Below, one piece after another: positions 16,140-25,748 of a stretch of DNA of 64,000 nucleotides. Position 1 is the stretch's first letter. Each line of letters starts with the position of its first letter. The notes under the pieces are model-generated. The model was not told the DNA's origin and did not search any database. It was given only the letters and a program-made list of their open reading frames with translations. The DNA comes from CAVTYH01 sp963773875 (lineage in GTDB: Bacteria > Planctomycetota > Planctomycetia > Pirellulales > JADZDJ01), in the NCBI GenBank assembly GCA_963773875.1, contig CAVZCV010000006.1, positions 186,001 to 250,000 of the forward strand, in the 5' to 3' direction. The translations under genes and the position numbers were made by a program.

Positions 16140-17600
16140 ATGCGCTTTTTACATCCGCGGCTCTTCCTTGCGCCGCTACTTGCAATTGCACTGTGTTCGC
16201 AGTTGCATGCGGCGGCGCCATTTGAATCGCTGATGCAGAAAGTTCCGGAAGGCGCCAACGTGCTAGTGGCCTTCAATGTGGAGCAAATTCTGAATAGTGG
16301 TTTTGCTCGTGCCCATAATTCGCAGCAAAAACTTGCCGAGGCTTTCGCCCAGCGCGCCATTCTTATTCCGCCGGACGCCACGCAGTTTGTAATGGCCGCC
16401 CAGTTCGATCTTGAGCACTTTAAACAAGTCTGGGGCGCCGCCGTTATGGGGCTCAAGAACCCAATCGATTTCAATCGTATTGCGCTGGCCACGCATCGTA
16501 CGGTCGAATTACTTGCCGGTATGCAGGCCATCGGCAGCAGTAAACTATTCGCGCTGAACTTGGGCGACAAACAACTCGGTCTGCTCACCCCGAGCAACCG
16601 GCAACACGCCGCCCGTTGGGCTCAGCAATTGAAGCGCAGCGATCGACCATTATCGCCGTACCTGGCAAAAACCGGATCTTACAGCGACACGGCAGGCACC
16701 GACATCATCTTGGCGATTGATCTAACCGATGTTCTACCGCCACAATTCGTTGCCGATCGGCTACGAAAGAACGACGTGCTGAAAGGCAGGAATGTTGACA
16801 TTGATAAACTGGCTGGAATTCTATCGCGAGTGCAGGGAGTGCGGCTGGGGATCAAAATTGGCGAAAAATGCAACGCCATGCTCGTCGTCGATTTGCAGGA
16901 CGACCCCGCGATGATGGCGGACTTCGCGAAGCCACTGCTGCTCAGCATTCTCGGCAACACCGGCGTGCTGCTGGAAGAAATGGCCGACTGGAAACCGGCG
17001 GTCGATAAAAACTCGATTTCGCTCCAGGGGTATCTTTCGGACGACGGCTTGCGGCGCATTATGGGCATTGTCGAATTGCCGGCCGATTCGATTTCAATGG
17101 TCGATCCCGCCGCGAGCGCGCCGCCTCCGTCGAATTCCAAGGCGGAACCCAGCGCCAGTGAAACGCTGCAACAGGACGCTTCGCGCAAGTATTTTCATTC
17201 AATTCAGCAGCGCTTGGATTCGCTGCGCCTGCAAAAGAACGACGCCAAGACGCTGGGGCAAATGGCGCTATGGATTGATAATGCCGCGCGCGGAATCGAC
17301 CGCATGTCGATCGTCAATGTCGACAGCGATTTGCTCGACTATGGCGCGACCATTGCCACCGAGTTACGGCAAATCGTTGCCTCACTGCAAGGTGTGGGCA
17401 TTCAGTCCGGCGCACAACAGGCCCAGATTTACGGCGATTCGTATTACTACGACACCGATGTACAAGGGGCGCGCCGAGCAGTTAAAGCGCAAGAACGGGC
17501 GGAAGGCGCGACCTCGGCGCTCGATCTGTCTCGACTGATCGCGAATCAAAGCGCCGCGATGCGCCGCAAGATGGTGGAGCGATATAAAGTCGATTTTTAA
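16140..17600 (+). CDS. Secreted hypothetical protein, planctomycete-type
   Basis: 486 residues with signal peptide MRFLHPRLFLAPLLAIALCS; GAGAGG precedes the ATG. No catalytic signature recognised. Visible features are VPEGANVLVAFNVEQILNSG near the N-terminus, IILAIDLTDVLPPQFVADRL in the middle and a C-terminal helix-rich half (YFHSIQQRLDSLRLQ; LGQMALWIDNAARGIDRM; ATIATELRQIVASLQGVGIQ) with a Tyr cluster YGDSYYYDTDVQG. The layout resembles conserved planctomycete exported proteins of unknown function. It lies 51 bp after the surface-protein gene on the same strand, so the two may be co-transcribed. Intact. Confidence 0.8.
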   Translation: MRFLHPRLFLAPLLAIALCSQLHAAAPFESLMQKVPEGANVLVAFNVEQILNSGFARAHNSQQKLAEAFAQRAILIPPDATQFVMAAQFDLEHFKQVWGAAVMGLKNPIDFNRIALATHRTVELLAGMQAIGSSKLFALNLGDKQLGLLTPSNRQHAARWAQQLKRSDRPLSPYLAKTGSYSDTAGTDIILAIDLTDVLPPQFVADRLRKNDVLKGRNVDIDKLAGILSRVQGVRLGIKIGEKCNAMLVVDLQDDPAMMADFAKPLLLSILGNTGVLLEEMADWKPAVDKNSISLQGYLSDDGLRRIMGIVELPADSISMVDPAASAPPPSNSKAEPSASETLQQDASRKYFHSIQQRLDSLRLQKNDAKTLGQMALWIDNAARGIDRMSIVNVDSDLLDYGATIATELRQIVASLQGVGIQSGAQQAQIYGDSYYYDTDVQGARRAVKAQERAEGATSALDLSRLIANQSAAMRRKMVERYKVDF

Positions 17601-17637
17601 ATCAATTCGCCGATCCGTGCGACCAGCACTGAGCGAT

Positions 17638-17666
17638 GTGCATGACTGACCAGCGAAGTCATGCAC
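17638..17666 (+). terminator. Hairpin downstream of 16140-17600
   Basis: GTGCATGACT (17638-17647) and AGTCATGCAC (17657-17666) make a perfect 10-bp stem with a 9-nt loop, 37 nt past the stop. No U-tract. Confidence 0.5.
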
Positions 17667-17779
17667 CTGGGATGACGCGTCGCCGATGAACCGCGAGTTG
17701 GGCCATTCGCTGTTGGGACATGGAACGCGACTACGGCGAGATAAATCTTAAGCTGCTTCAACAATGCATATCGCTGCGC

Positions 17780-17807
17780 AAGAAAACAGCCACGAGTTGC
17801 GTGGCTG
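17780..17807 (-). terminator. Terminator of the PEP-CTERM fragment
   Basis: On the minus strand CAGCCAC-GCAACTC-GTGGCTG is followed by TTTTCTTG, about 33 nt after the fragment's stop codon. Confidence 0.55.
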
Positions 17808-17839
17808 GGTGAATTGAAATCGAGCAAGATCGCTAATCT

Positions 17840-17968
17840 TCAGTTCGCTTTGCGGCGCCGGTAACTGACGGCCAAGCCGTAAAGCCCAAGCATTCCACCG
17901 ACAGTGACAAATGAACCGGCTTCGGGAACGGTAGCTGCGTCAGTTTGTGTAACGACCCCATCCGGCTT
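17840..17968 (-). pseudogene. PEP-CTERM sorting-signal remnant
   Basis: The minus-strand frame ending at 17840 reads VPEAGSFVTVGGMLGLYGLA then VSYRRRKAN and stop: a Val-Pro-Glu-Ala motif, a hydrophobic helix and a basic tail, the exact layout of a PEP-CTERM signal. Only about 15 codons precede it before a TAG, so the body of the secreted protein is missing. Its own terminator is preserved. A 3' remnant of a deleted exported-protein gene. Confidence 0.65.
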
Positions 17969-18047
17969 CACGCTCTAGGGAGAACAAAAGTGGGGGGGTA
18001 TAAGAGGCTCCCAGGCACAGAACCGGGCGGGGCACCTCCCACTCGAT

Positions 18048-19149
18048 CTATTTCACCGTATTCGAAAGTAAACTCGGCAGCCAGGTGTAAAGGTAATAGG
18101 CCCGTGGCGTGGCCATTTCGGCGATGGCGGCCAGATTCAGCTGGCCGCTCGATGCCGCTGCGTTCGGTCCAAACAGCGCGGACCCCAGCAGGCTTTCTGG
18201 CTGAGTGTATTTAACGACACGCACGCTCTTCGGATTGAGCTGGGCCAGTTCGATCGCCCGATCGATCGCGTCTTCCACGAATCCGAGCTTGTCGACCAGT
18301 CCCAAGTCGAGCGCCTGTTTGGCGGTAAAGACCTGGCCGGTGGTCGCTTGCTTCAGGGCCTCCGCATTGTTCGCCAGTTGCGGGCGGCCTTCGAGCACCA
18401 CCTGCTTGAATTGTTCGAAGGTCTCGTTCACAAGTGTTTGCAAAATCTCATGTTCTTTTTCGGCCAGTTCCGGCGATATTTTGCGCGTGGGGCTGCCCAT
18501 GGCTTTGAGTGGATTGCTCATGATGGAATCGTCCTGGATATCCCATTTGGTCAGCAAATCGGCCACGTTGAAATGCGGAATGATGACGCCAATAGAGCCG
18601 GTCCACGTGGTGCGCTCTGCGAAAATGGTATCCGGAACGCCGCCCGCAGCCATCGACAAGTAATAGCCGCCACTGGCCGCGATTCCACCCATGCTCACCA
18701 CGAGTGGCAGCTTTCCGGCCGGTGCCATCGCCTTCACGGAGCATTTTCAGGTGGTGGAACAAGTAGTCGCTGCCGGTGACTGTGCCGCCGGGTGAATCGA
18801 CGCGCACCACGACGGCTTTTACATCGGGATCGCGACACACATGGTCGATTTGCCACTTGGCGAAGCCATCGTTGTGCATAATGGGGCCTTCGATGGTGAT
18901 GATCGCCACTTTGTCGGTCGCATCTTGCGAGTGCGAAAAATACTTTTCTGTGATTTGCGGATCCTTTTGCATGTAGGAGCGGTAAGCGCTGTACGTGCCG
19001 ACAGCGAAGATTGAGGCGATGAAAAACAGAATCCATGGCAGCCGCGCGCCCCAGCGGCCCATCCACCCGCCTTGCTCCAGCACAACGCGGACGGGCCTCT
19101 CGGAATCGACAATTCGCTCCGGATGTAATGGCGATGGTACAGACGACAT
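18048..19149 (-). CDS. sppA: Signal peptide peptidase SppA, one frameshift
   Basis: About 366 residues. SppA is a membrane-anchored serine protease that degrades cleaved signal peptides with a Ser/Lys dyad. ATG at 19149 after GGAGC. N-terminal membrane helix LPWILFFIASIFAVGTYSAY; then KVAIITIEGPIMHNDGFAKW and VKAVVVRVDSPGGTVTGSDY (the conserved R-x-x-SPGG); the nucleophile Ser region MGGIAASGGYYLSMAAGGV; WTGSIGVI; and the C-terminal QATTGQVFTAKQALDLGLVD. The frame changes near 18733 (one extra G in GAAGGCGATG) between FHHLKMLRE and MAPAGKLPLVVSM. Both halves are fully conserved, so a consensus error is likely. Length is normal for the short Gram-positive-type SppA. Confidence 0.9.
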
Positions 19150-19170
19150 GTTGGGCTCCTGTTCGCTCTT

Positions 19171-19198
19171 AAATAGTCCGGCCGTCCCGGTAGGACGC
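19171..19198. repeat. Weak copy of a GTCCGACC-type hairpin
   Basis: TAGTCCGGCCGTCCCGGTAGGAC, 22 nt upstream of the sppA start. A diverged relative of the perfect hairpin at 22586-22614 and of that at 50563-50579. Confidence 0.4.
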
Positions 19199-19370
19199 AA
19201 TTTGTTGCGCCGGCAATTGTAGAGCCAACTCCCTCGAAGTGCACTGCCTCTGGCACACTCTGGCGCACGATAGTTGCATTTGCGGTGCCCGACGATTAAG
19301 ACAGATTGATTAATCCAGTGGGGAGTTTCGCCCAACGGCTTGGGCTTCAATCAATCTTCGGAGGATGTCC

Positions 19371-20168
19371 ATGACACGCGGGTTCATTGGATCGCGATTT
19401 GCATTTTTGCTGTCAATGGCCTTGGTCTTGTTCATGGCAGGAGCCGTTGCGATGGCGATCGAGGAATGGAAGTCGGGCAAAGTTTGGCCGGAGCCCAAAA
19501 TTTTGACGCCAGTCGATAACGGTGCGGCCCCGCCGGATGCCATCGTGCTGTTCGATGGCAAAGATATGTCGGCCTGGGATAACGCGGACAAATGGAAAGT
19601 GAAGGACGGCGTTGTCACCTGCGGCGGGAATGACATTCACAGCAAGCAAGCATTCGGCGATTGCCAGTTGCATATCGAATTCGCCACGCCCGAAGTGGTT
19701 CGCGGCAGCGGGCAAGGCCGGGGCAATAGTGGTATCTTTCTCATGGATCATTATGAACTTCAAGTGCTGGATTCATACAAAAATGAAACCTATTTCGACG
19801 GTCAGTGCGGGGCCATCTACAAGCAGCATCCGCCACTGGTGAATGCCTGCAAGAAGCCGGGAGAGTGGCAAACTTATGACGTTGTTTTCACGGCGCCGCG
19901 GTTCGATGAGTCCGGAAAAGTGAAGACGCCGGCGTACATTACAGTCCTGCAGAATGGAATTTGTGTGCAGGACCACTTCGAAATCTTAGGTTCCACGGCA
20001 TACGACAGGCCGCCGGTGTACGAGGCCCACAAGCCCAAGGAGCCGCTACGGCTGCAGTACCACAACAACCCGGTTCGGTTCCGGAATATCTGGGTTCGCG
20101 AGCTAGTGCCGGTCGATTTCACGATGCCCGACAAGCCGGCGAAAACGAATGCCCCGGCAAAGGGCTGA
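19371..20168 (+). CDS. DUF1080 (3-keto-disaccharide hydrolase-like) secreted protein
   Basis: 265 residues. Two ATGs lie at 19365 and 19371; GGAGG overlaps the first, so the second is chosen. N-terminal signal/anchor FAFLLSMALVLFMAGAVAMA. The DUF1080 jelly-roll has its usual landmarks: IVLFDGKDMSAWDNADKWKV, then VTCGGNDIHSKQAFGDCQLH, GNSGIFLMDHYELQVLDSYK and GQCGAIYKQHPPLVNACKKP. Close relatives act on sugars, some as 3-keto-disaccharide hydrolases; the family is hugely expanded in planctomycetes. Tail YHNNPVRFRNIWVRELVP is the standard ending. Intact, monocistronic by position. Confidence 0.9.
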   Translation: MTRGFIGSRFAFLLSMALVLFMAGAVAMAIEEWKSGKVWPEPKILTPVDNGAAPPDAIVLFDGKDMSAWDNADKWKVKDGVVTCGGNDIHSKQAFGDCQLHIEFATPEVVRGSGQGRGNSGIFLMDHYELQVLDSYKNETYFDGQCGAIYKQHPPLVNACKKPGEWQTYDVVFTAPRFDESGKVKTPAYITVLQNGICVQDHFEILGSTAYDRPPVYEAHKPKEPLRLQYHNNPVRFRNIWVRELVPVDFTMPDKPAKTNAPAKG

Positions 20169-20246
20169 TGCTTTGGCCAGCGATTGAGCAAAGATTGACC
20201 AGAACTCCTAGAGATCGCTCGACGCCACAGTGCTATAATAGCGGTG

Positions 20247-21375
20247 ATGCTGTCACCGGTTTTCTCAATTCGAACGGCGTTCTTCCGCGGCGCAGGCTGG
20301 ATTTGGCTGGCGATAGTATTGGCGTTTGCTTTATCCGGTCGCTCATTTTCTGCCGAGGCAGCGGATTCTAGTCCGAAGGCAAATTCGTCCAAGCTCTCGG
20401 CCGAGGCAATTCAGCGGCTGATTGCCGATCTGGGTTCGGAAGATTATCGCACTCGTGAATCGGCCACTCGACAGCTAACGGCCCGCGGTCCCGACGCGAT
20501 CGATGCGCTGTGCAAAGCGGCGCAAACCGACGATTTGGAAGTTTCTTATCGGGCGGTGCGAATTCTTGAATCGCTGATGACTCGCGGCGATAGCGCGACT
20601 CAGGACCGGATTGCCGAACTACTCAAACATATGGCCGGCCGAGAGACGACGTCCGCGGCAGGGTTGGCGACCGATGTGCTAGCGCTGTATCAATTCACGC
20701 TCAGCGATCGAGCGATCGACAATTTGAAAAAGCTGGGCGCGGTCGTCACGCCAACGGAAGATTTACCGCTGATGGAGCCCGGTTACGTGCAGGTGACGCT
20801 CAGCGACGGATGGAAAGGGCGCGGCGCCGATCTGAAGCAGCTCAAGCAAGTCCGGAATCTGATTTGGCTGCGAGCGATCAATGTATCGCTGAACGATTCC
20901 GATTTGGAAGCATTCACCGATTTGCCACAAGTGATGCAGGTCGATTTGTGGGGAACCGGGGTTTCGGCCGCCGCTGTCGAAAAGCTGGCAACCGCATTGC
21001 CAAGTTCCACGGTCGATCGCCGTACCGGAGCACTTGCTCGGCGTGAGCGGGTCGCCAAACATGCCCAGTTGTATCGTGAGCGAAGTGCGATCGGGAACCG
21101 CCGCCGAAGCCGCTGACATTCATGTGGGGGACGAAATCATTAGCTGCGATGGCAAGCCGGTCCATAACTTCGAAGAATTCACCGCGTTTGTCGCCACGAA
21201 AAAAGGCGGCGATGCGATGAAGGTCGAACTAAGGCGTGAAGATCGCGTCATCAATAAAGAGGTGACGCTCGGAAAACTTACTGCCGATGTTGTCGGCAGC
21301 GGGCGATTCGTGCCAAAGGTTATCAATCCGCCGATGATGTTGCCCATCGCCCCAGCAGTGCCGCCGCAAAAATAG
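20247..21375 (+). CDS. Secreted HEAT/LRR-like protein with C-terminal PDZ domain, one frameshift
   Basis: ATG at 20247. Signal anchor GAGWIWLAIVLAFALSG. Residues ~45-150 are helical and HEAT-like (IQRLIADLGSEDYRTRESAT, VSYRAVRILESLMTRG). Residues ~180-260 resemble leucine-rich repeats (LKQLKQVRNLIWLRAINVSL; FTDLPQVMQVDLWGTGVS). A PDZ domain follows: LGVSGSPNMPSCIVSEVRSG, then TAAEAADIHVGDEIISCDGK, and it ends MLPIAPAVPPQK. The frame changes near 21027, between PSSTVDRR and the PDZ carboxylate-binding loop LGVSG. A protein-interaction role in the envelope is inferred. It converges on the hydrolase gene, and the two 3' ends overlap as the sequence stands. Confidence 0.75.
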
Positions 21376-22468
21376 CTGGCTTCCGCGACGCCTCCCGCCC
21401 CGGCCACTCGACAATGGGTGCATTCACTTGGTCGCCGGCGATTTGGCCGCGATTTCCCCGGACTCCGCGAAGAAATCGGATGCGCAGTCCGAGCGCATCG
21501 GCAATGTGAAAAATTGCCGTATAATGGCCACAGTCGTACCAACAAATCTGCGGGCGACCGAATGCCTCCCATAGGCTGTCGGTACACTGGCGCGGAATGA
21601 TCTCGTCGTTCTTGGCGTTGAGCATCAGCACTTGCCTGCCCTTCACCGATGCCGCGTATGTGCACGGGTCGACGGTTTTCATCAGCTCCGTAAGTTCCGC
21701 AAGCGAATGTCCTTCATCGGTCCAAGTTTTCTTGGCGGCCAGAATGTGCCGTTCCTGCGTCTCGCTGAGAATCTTGTTCAAATCGCCGCCGGCCAGCACC
21801 GGGCAAATTTTTGTGAGCCTTGGCTCAGCCGTCGCAGTCAGCGACGCCATGATGCCACCGAGGCTGATGCCAAAGATGCCAATTTGCTTGGAATCTACTT
21901 CGTCTTGCGCACCAAGCCACGCCACGGCGTAGCGAATGTCTTTCACCGCCTGCGTCATGCCCGCCACGGTTTCAGCTGGATTCGTGGAAACCATGCGAAT
22001 CGGCGAATTCGGATCGCGCCGCTCACCGTAATACGGCATTTTCACAAACAGCGCTGCCACGCCATGCTGCGCAAAATTGTTGGCAAACACGCGGGCCAGT
22101 GGAAAGTCGCCACCCAAAATATGCAGCACGATCACAGCCGGATACTTTCCTGGCTTTGCAGGTCGAAAATATTCGCATTGCACGGTGTTGTTGGCAGCGT
22201 GGGTCGTCACGACGGGCGAGGGAAACGTAACGAGCGAAACATCGACATCGCCGGCCCAGCCAGGCTGCGGCGTTTGTTCGAACTTGAATGACGCCGGCGT
22301 CAGGCGGAATTGCTCTGGTACCGCGGTATCTTCTTTGGCCACCGGTTCGAAATGCACCTCTCCGCGACGAACCGCTGGCTCTAACGTCTCTGCCGAAGCG
22401 ATTTGAAACAAAAAAATTGCGGCAATCGCAATTGTTGTAACGGCGAATTGAACCAATCGCATGGACAT
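21323..22468 (-). CDS. Secreted alpha/beta hydrolase (dienelactone hydrolase-like)
   Basis: Start ATG at 22468 or 22462 (MSMRLVQFAVTTIAIAAIFL, signal peptide). Alpha/beta-hydrolase features: KYPAVIVLHILGGDFPLARV (oxyanion region), nucleophile elbow GIFGISLGGIMASLTATAEP (GISLGG), acid in VLMLNAKNDEIIPRQ and catalytic His in WYDCGHYTAIFHIADALGL. The substrate is unknown; ester or acyl sugar substrates are usual. After ADALGL the frame as given turns Arg-rich (RIRFLRGVRGNRG) and runs to 21323. Moving one frame near 21485 gives ASDFFAESGEIAAKSPATK and a stop at 21424, which looks like the native end and removes the overlap with the PDZ gene. Confidence 0.8.
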   Translation of the reverse strand: MSMRLVQFAVTTIAIAAIFLFQIASAETLEPAVRRGEVHFEPVAKEDTAVPEQFRLTPASFKFEQTPQPGWAGDVDVSLVTFPSPVVTTHAANNTVQCEYFRPAKPGKYPAVIVLHILGGDFPLARVFANNFAQHGVAALFVKMPYYGERRDPNSPIRMVSTNPAETVAGMTQAVKDIRYAVAWLGAQDEVDSKQIGIFGISLGGIMASLTATAEPRLTKICPVLAGGDLNKILSETQERHILAAKKTWTDEGHSLAELTELMKTVDPCTYAASVKGRQVLMLNAKNDEIIPRQCTDSLWEAFGRPQICWYDCGHYTAIFHIADALGLRIRFLRGVRGNRGQIAGDQVNAPIVEWPGREASRKPAIFAAALLGRWATSSAD

Positions 22469-22585
22469 GGGGAGATTCCGATCGATTGATATGTGTGTGT
22501 GGCGCGTTCGATGCATTCTTCGCGGCGGGTATGGCCGGGGGCAACACGGTACAGCCGCAACCCACGGCCGGCAAGATCGCTCCCA

Positions 22586-22614
22586 TTTAGTCCGACCGTC
22601 CCGGTCGGACTAAA
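22586..22614. repeat. Perfect 12-bp hairpin TTTAGTCCGACC/GGTCGGACTAAA
   Basis: Stem 22586-22597 and 22603-22614 with a 5-nt loop, 118 nt upstream of the hydrolase start. Related hairpins lie at 19171 and 50563, so it is a small dispersed palindrome family. Confidence 0.65.
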
Positions 22615-22809
22615 CTTATCTCTTTTCGTATCGCATTTCGTGTCTTTGCAGATGTCGCCTTTTTCTGAGCAATCCGCATGCCTCATGCTAGCACCCCCGG
22701 TTGCTCTGGACCACGTTTCGCCCGATTCCTAGAATCCCGCCCACTTTGGGTCCGCATTCCGCGGATCATTTTGGCGCGGAAACTGCGCTTGGCGGGAAAA
22801 GGAGTTCCC

Positions 22810-23697
22810 ATGCTCGGACTGACATTGGCCGGCAACGTGGCATCACGCGTCATTGCCGACGGAATGAGCCTGTACCGCCGGAAATTCCCGCGCACCGTTC
22901 GCGTGGAAACGACCAATCACTGTCAGGCCGCCTGCACATTCTGCCCGCGCGATAGCATTGGCCGCCCCAAAACATTCATGAAGCAGGAGTTGTTCGAGAA
23001 GGTTGTCCGCGAATGTGCTGTTGGCGGTTGCCGGTTGATGCACTTGCATGGCTTTGGCGAACCGTTGCTCGATAAGCAACTGCCGGAGCGAATCAAACTC
23101 TGCAAAGATTCCGGCATTCCACGCGTGAAGATTTTCACCAATGGCGATTTGCTGAAAGGCAGCTTCGCCGAGCGACTTTTGGAGAGCGGCGTCGATGAAA
23201 TCAAAATCAGCATCGATGGCGCCGATCCAAGCGAATTCAATCAACTGCGAGTCGGACTCGACTACAACAAAGTGCTCGACAACGTGAAGGCATTTCGCGC
23301 AATGCGCGAGGCGCGAGGCGGCGAAAAACCGCGGCTCGTGGCGGCCACTTGCCAGACTTCGAATCGCGAGCACACCGAAGCGATGCTCGATGGCGTCGTC
23401 GATCGCATCGATTTCGCAAACGTCCACAATTGGGCCGGCGCCCTGGGCATGCTTACCGGACACCGCGTGCGCAAGCCATGCGATCGGCTGTGGCGCACCT
23501 TGACCGTCTTGGTCAATGGCGAAGTGTCGCTCTGTTGTTTGGACTACAGCGGCAAAGAAATTCTCGGCAACGTGGCGGACGAACCGATTCGCGACATCTG
23601 GAACAATCACCGCTACCGCCAGCTGCGCCGCCTGCACCGCGACAGCCGACAGGACCAAATCTCGCTGTGCAAGAATTGCTCGAAGTGCTTTTTCTAG
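22810..23697 (+). CDS. Radical SAM/SPASM protein
   Basis: 295 residues; the ATG at 22810 follows AAAAGGAG, which overrules upstream in-frame starts. The radical SAM cluster motif is C38-x3-C42-x2-C45 (TTNHCQAACTFCPRD). Conserved downstream strands are HLHGFGEPLLDKQLPERIKL, VKIFTNGDLLKG and EIKISIDGADPSEFNQLRVG. A SPASM region with an additional cluster is suggested by LVNGEVSLCCLDYSGKEILG and the C-terminal CKNCSKC. Members modify peptides, sugars or cofactors; the sequence alone does not choose. It lies 99 bp before a heptosyltransferase-type GT9 on the same strand, so a role in surface glycan assembly is possible. Confidence 0.9.
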   Translation: MLGLTLAGNVASRVIADGMSLYRRKFPRTVRVETTNHCQAACTFCPRDSIGRPKTFMKQELFEKVVRECAVGGCRLMHLHGFGEPLLDKQLPERIKLCKDSGIPRVKIFTNGDLLKGSFAERLLESGVDEIKISIDGADPSEFNQLRVGLDYNKVLDNVKAFRAMREARGGEKPRLVAATCQTSNREHTEAMLDGVVDRIDFANVHNWAGALGMLTGHRVRKPCDRLWRTLTVLVNGEVSLCCLDYSGKEILGNVADEPIRDIWNNHRYRQLRRLHRDSRQDQISLCKNCSKCFF

Positions 23698-23796
23698 TGC
23701 TGACTGTCTGAGTGGCCTGGTGTCTAGGTATTTGATTGACACCTGCCGTCTCAGACAAACATTCAGTCATTCAAAAATTTAATCATTTAGTCATTC

Positions 23797-24882
23797 ATGC
23801 CCCATACCGCTACCCGTATTCTTATCGTTCGCCTGAGCGCCATTGGCGATACCGTACTCAGCGTGCCAGTGCTTTGTGCGCTGCGCGACCAGTTTCCGGA
23901 CGCCACGATTGGCTGGATCGTGGAACGCACCAGTGCTCCGCTGTTGCGCGGACACCGCGATCTGGATCATCTGATCGAGGTGCCGCGCGGCTGGTTGAAA
24001 TCGCCAGCACAAATTTGGCGCACTGCACGGCAATTAAGGGAATTGAAGTTCGATATTGCGATCGATCTGCAAGGACTAACGAAAAGTGCGCTGACCGCGC
24101 GACTGTCGCGTGCCCCACGCCTCCTTGGCTTTACACGATGTGAATTCGAAGGGCGCGAATTGAGTAGCTGGATCAACACGGAACTCGTGCAGCCGACGGC
24201 CAGCCACGTAGTCGATCGCAACCTGGAGCTGTTGCGTCCTCTGGGGATTGAGCATCCGAAAGCAAATTTCCGCCTGCCAAGCTACGAGCAGGCCGAAGCA
24301 AAGATGGCTCGGCTTATTTTGGATCGCGGGTTCGGCGCCGGGTTTGCCATTATTAACACCGGCGCTGGTTGGCCGTCGAAACTTTGGCCCGCGGAACGCT
24401 ATGCAAAAGTGGCGCGATACTTGGGGCAAACGCGTCACTTGCCGTCGATCGTCGCTTGGGCGGGACCGGCGGAACAGCAGATGGCCGATCAAATCATCGT
24501 TCGCGCTGGTGGCCACGCTCACATGGCCCCCCCAACCTCGCTCACGGAATTGGCCTCGCTGGCTCGCCGCGCCAAACTTTTCATCGGCTCCGATACCGGC
24601 CCTTTGCATATCGCGGCCGCCGTTGGAACGCCATGCGTTGGCTTGTATGGTCCGATGCCAGCCAAGCGCTGTGGGCCGTATGGCTCGCAGCACATCGCGC
24701 TGCAGAAGGTCGCGATCGACAGCAAGCTGAAGAACCGCCGCATTTCGAACGAACCGATGCTGGCGATCAGCGCTCAAGAGGTGTGCGAGGCGTGCGAGGC
24801 GATCTTGCATCGTCAGCACGCGCAATCGACAAGATCCCGTCGTGAAACTGCTACAAGGACCAGCCTTCCGCTGGCGGCTTAG
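23797..24882 (+). CDS. Glycosyltransferase family 9 (lipopolysaccharide heptosyltransferase type)
   Basis: 361 residues. GT9 enzymes transfer ADP-heptose to lipid A-core; this one resembles heptosyltransferase I. N-terminal Rossmann half: ILIVRLSAIGDTVLSVPVLC (the R-x-S-A-x-GD signature) and FDIAIDLQGLTKSALTARLS. C-terminal nucleotide-sugar half: AIINTGAGWPSKLWPAERYA, then LTELASLARRAKLFIGSDTG and PLHIAAAVGTPCVGLYGPM (the S-D-[TS]-G-P-x-H motif). Cytosolic face of the membrane. It lies directly after the radical SAM gene and converges on a DUF4254 gene, a combination consistent with envelope glycan synthesis. Intact; the last ~20 residues are basic and low complexity. Confidence 0.9.
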   Translation: MPHTATRILIVRLSAIGDTVLSVPVLCALRDQFPDATIGWIVERTSAPLLRGHRDLDHLIEVPRGWLKSPAQIWRTARQLRELKFDIAIDLQGLTKSALTARLSRAPRLLGFTRCEFEGRELSSWINTELVQPTASHVVDRNLELLRPLGIEHPKANFRLPSYEQAEAKMARLILDRGFGAGFAIINTGAGWPSKLWPAERYAKVARYLGQTRHLPSIVAWAGPAEQQMADQIIVRAGGHAHMAPPTSLTELASLARRAKLFIGSDTGPLHIAAAVGTPCVGLYGPMPAKRCGPYGSQHIALQKVAIDSKLKNRRISNEPMLAISAQEVCEACEAILHRQHAQSTRSRRETATRTSLPLAA

Positions 24883-24918
24883 CGCGATGCTTTGTTTGCG
24901 GTCGAATTTGCACCGCAA

Positions 24919-25525
24919 TTACGCGGCCTGCTTTGTCTCGCGCTGATACAGATACGGATTCAGCGACGGATCGTTGTACATTTTAAACTGCCGGTACAGC
25001 TTCAATCGATTTCGACCTGCCGCGATATCGTTTAGCAGGTCCTGCAGCGAACTGGAGAGATCCTCGTGCTGGATGTGCAAAATCTCCAGCTTGCCGCGCA
25101 CCTTTGCCACGTGTTCCGAAGTGGCGTCAGCGCGTTCCAGTTGCTCGTCCATGTGATAGATGCGTAGCGCCAGGATCGAAAGCCGATCGATTGCCTGGCC
25201 TGGCGTTTCGGTATTCAGTTTTGCCGCCGGCGCGACAACGATGCCGCGAGTTTCTACTATCGCGTTTCAAGTAGTCGTCGATCTTTTCGATCGCATCGTT
25301 CCGCTTCTGGTTGTAACCGTCAATCGCCCGCTTCACGGTGGCGATTTTCGCATCGCCCACATCCGGGCTGCGGGCAATATCTTCTTCGTGCCAGAGCAGG
25401 AAGTTGAACTTGTGCTGCTCGCACACCAAATACAGCAGATCCCGATGCGGGTTTTCAACCTCCTGCTGGTGCCAAAGTTTCGTGGTGTTGCGATGCAACG
25501 AGGTAATCAGTTTAACGTCGATCAT
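24919..25525 (-). CDS. DUF4254 protein, one frameshift
   Basis: About 200 residues, all-helical. Start MIDVKLITSLHRNTTKLWHQ at 25525, followed by LLYLVCEQHKFNFLLWHEED and KRAIDGYNQKRNDAIEKIDD, which match the DUF4254 pattern (short N-terminal helix, W-H-x-E-D). The frame changes near 25260; the continuation is IVETRGIVVAPAAKLNTETP then IDRLSILALRIYHMDEQLER and it ends YLYQRETKQAA. One extra base accounts for it. The family has no assigned function but often neighbours GT9 and lipopolysaccharide genes, as here (36 bp from the GT9 stop, convergent). Confidence 0.8.
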
Positions 25526-25748
25526 CGATAAATTAACTTTGCGTTAAAGGCCTGTCCCCACGGTCTGAGGATTTGCGATCTCTGCAATTGATCCAAAAAC
25601 GGGCCGGATTCTAGCGCTGACTGCCAATGCCCCACAAGACCAGTCCCAAGCTCCGATAGAATGTGGGAAACCCGAAAAGCCCCGGTCAATCGCGCCTCGC
25701 GGCGACATTTCTCTATCGGCAGAATCGCCCGGTTCGTAGAATGAATTG

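Noticed and set aside
22843..23742. A 299-codon minus-strand frame opposite the radical SAM gene
   Set aside because: Radical SAM and SPASM cysteines are on the plus strand; the opposite frame has no family features.
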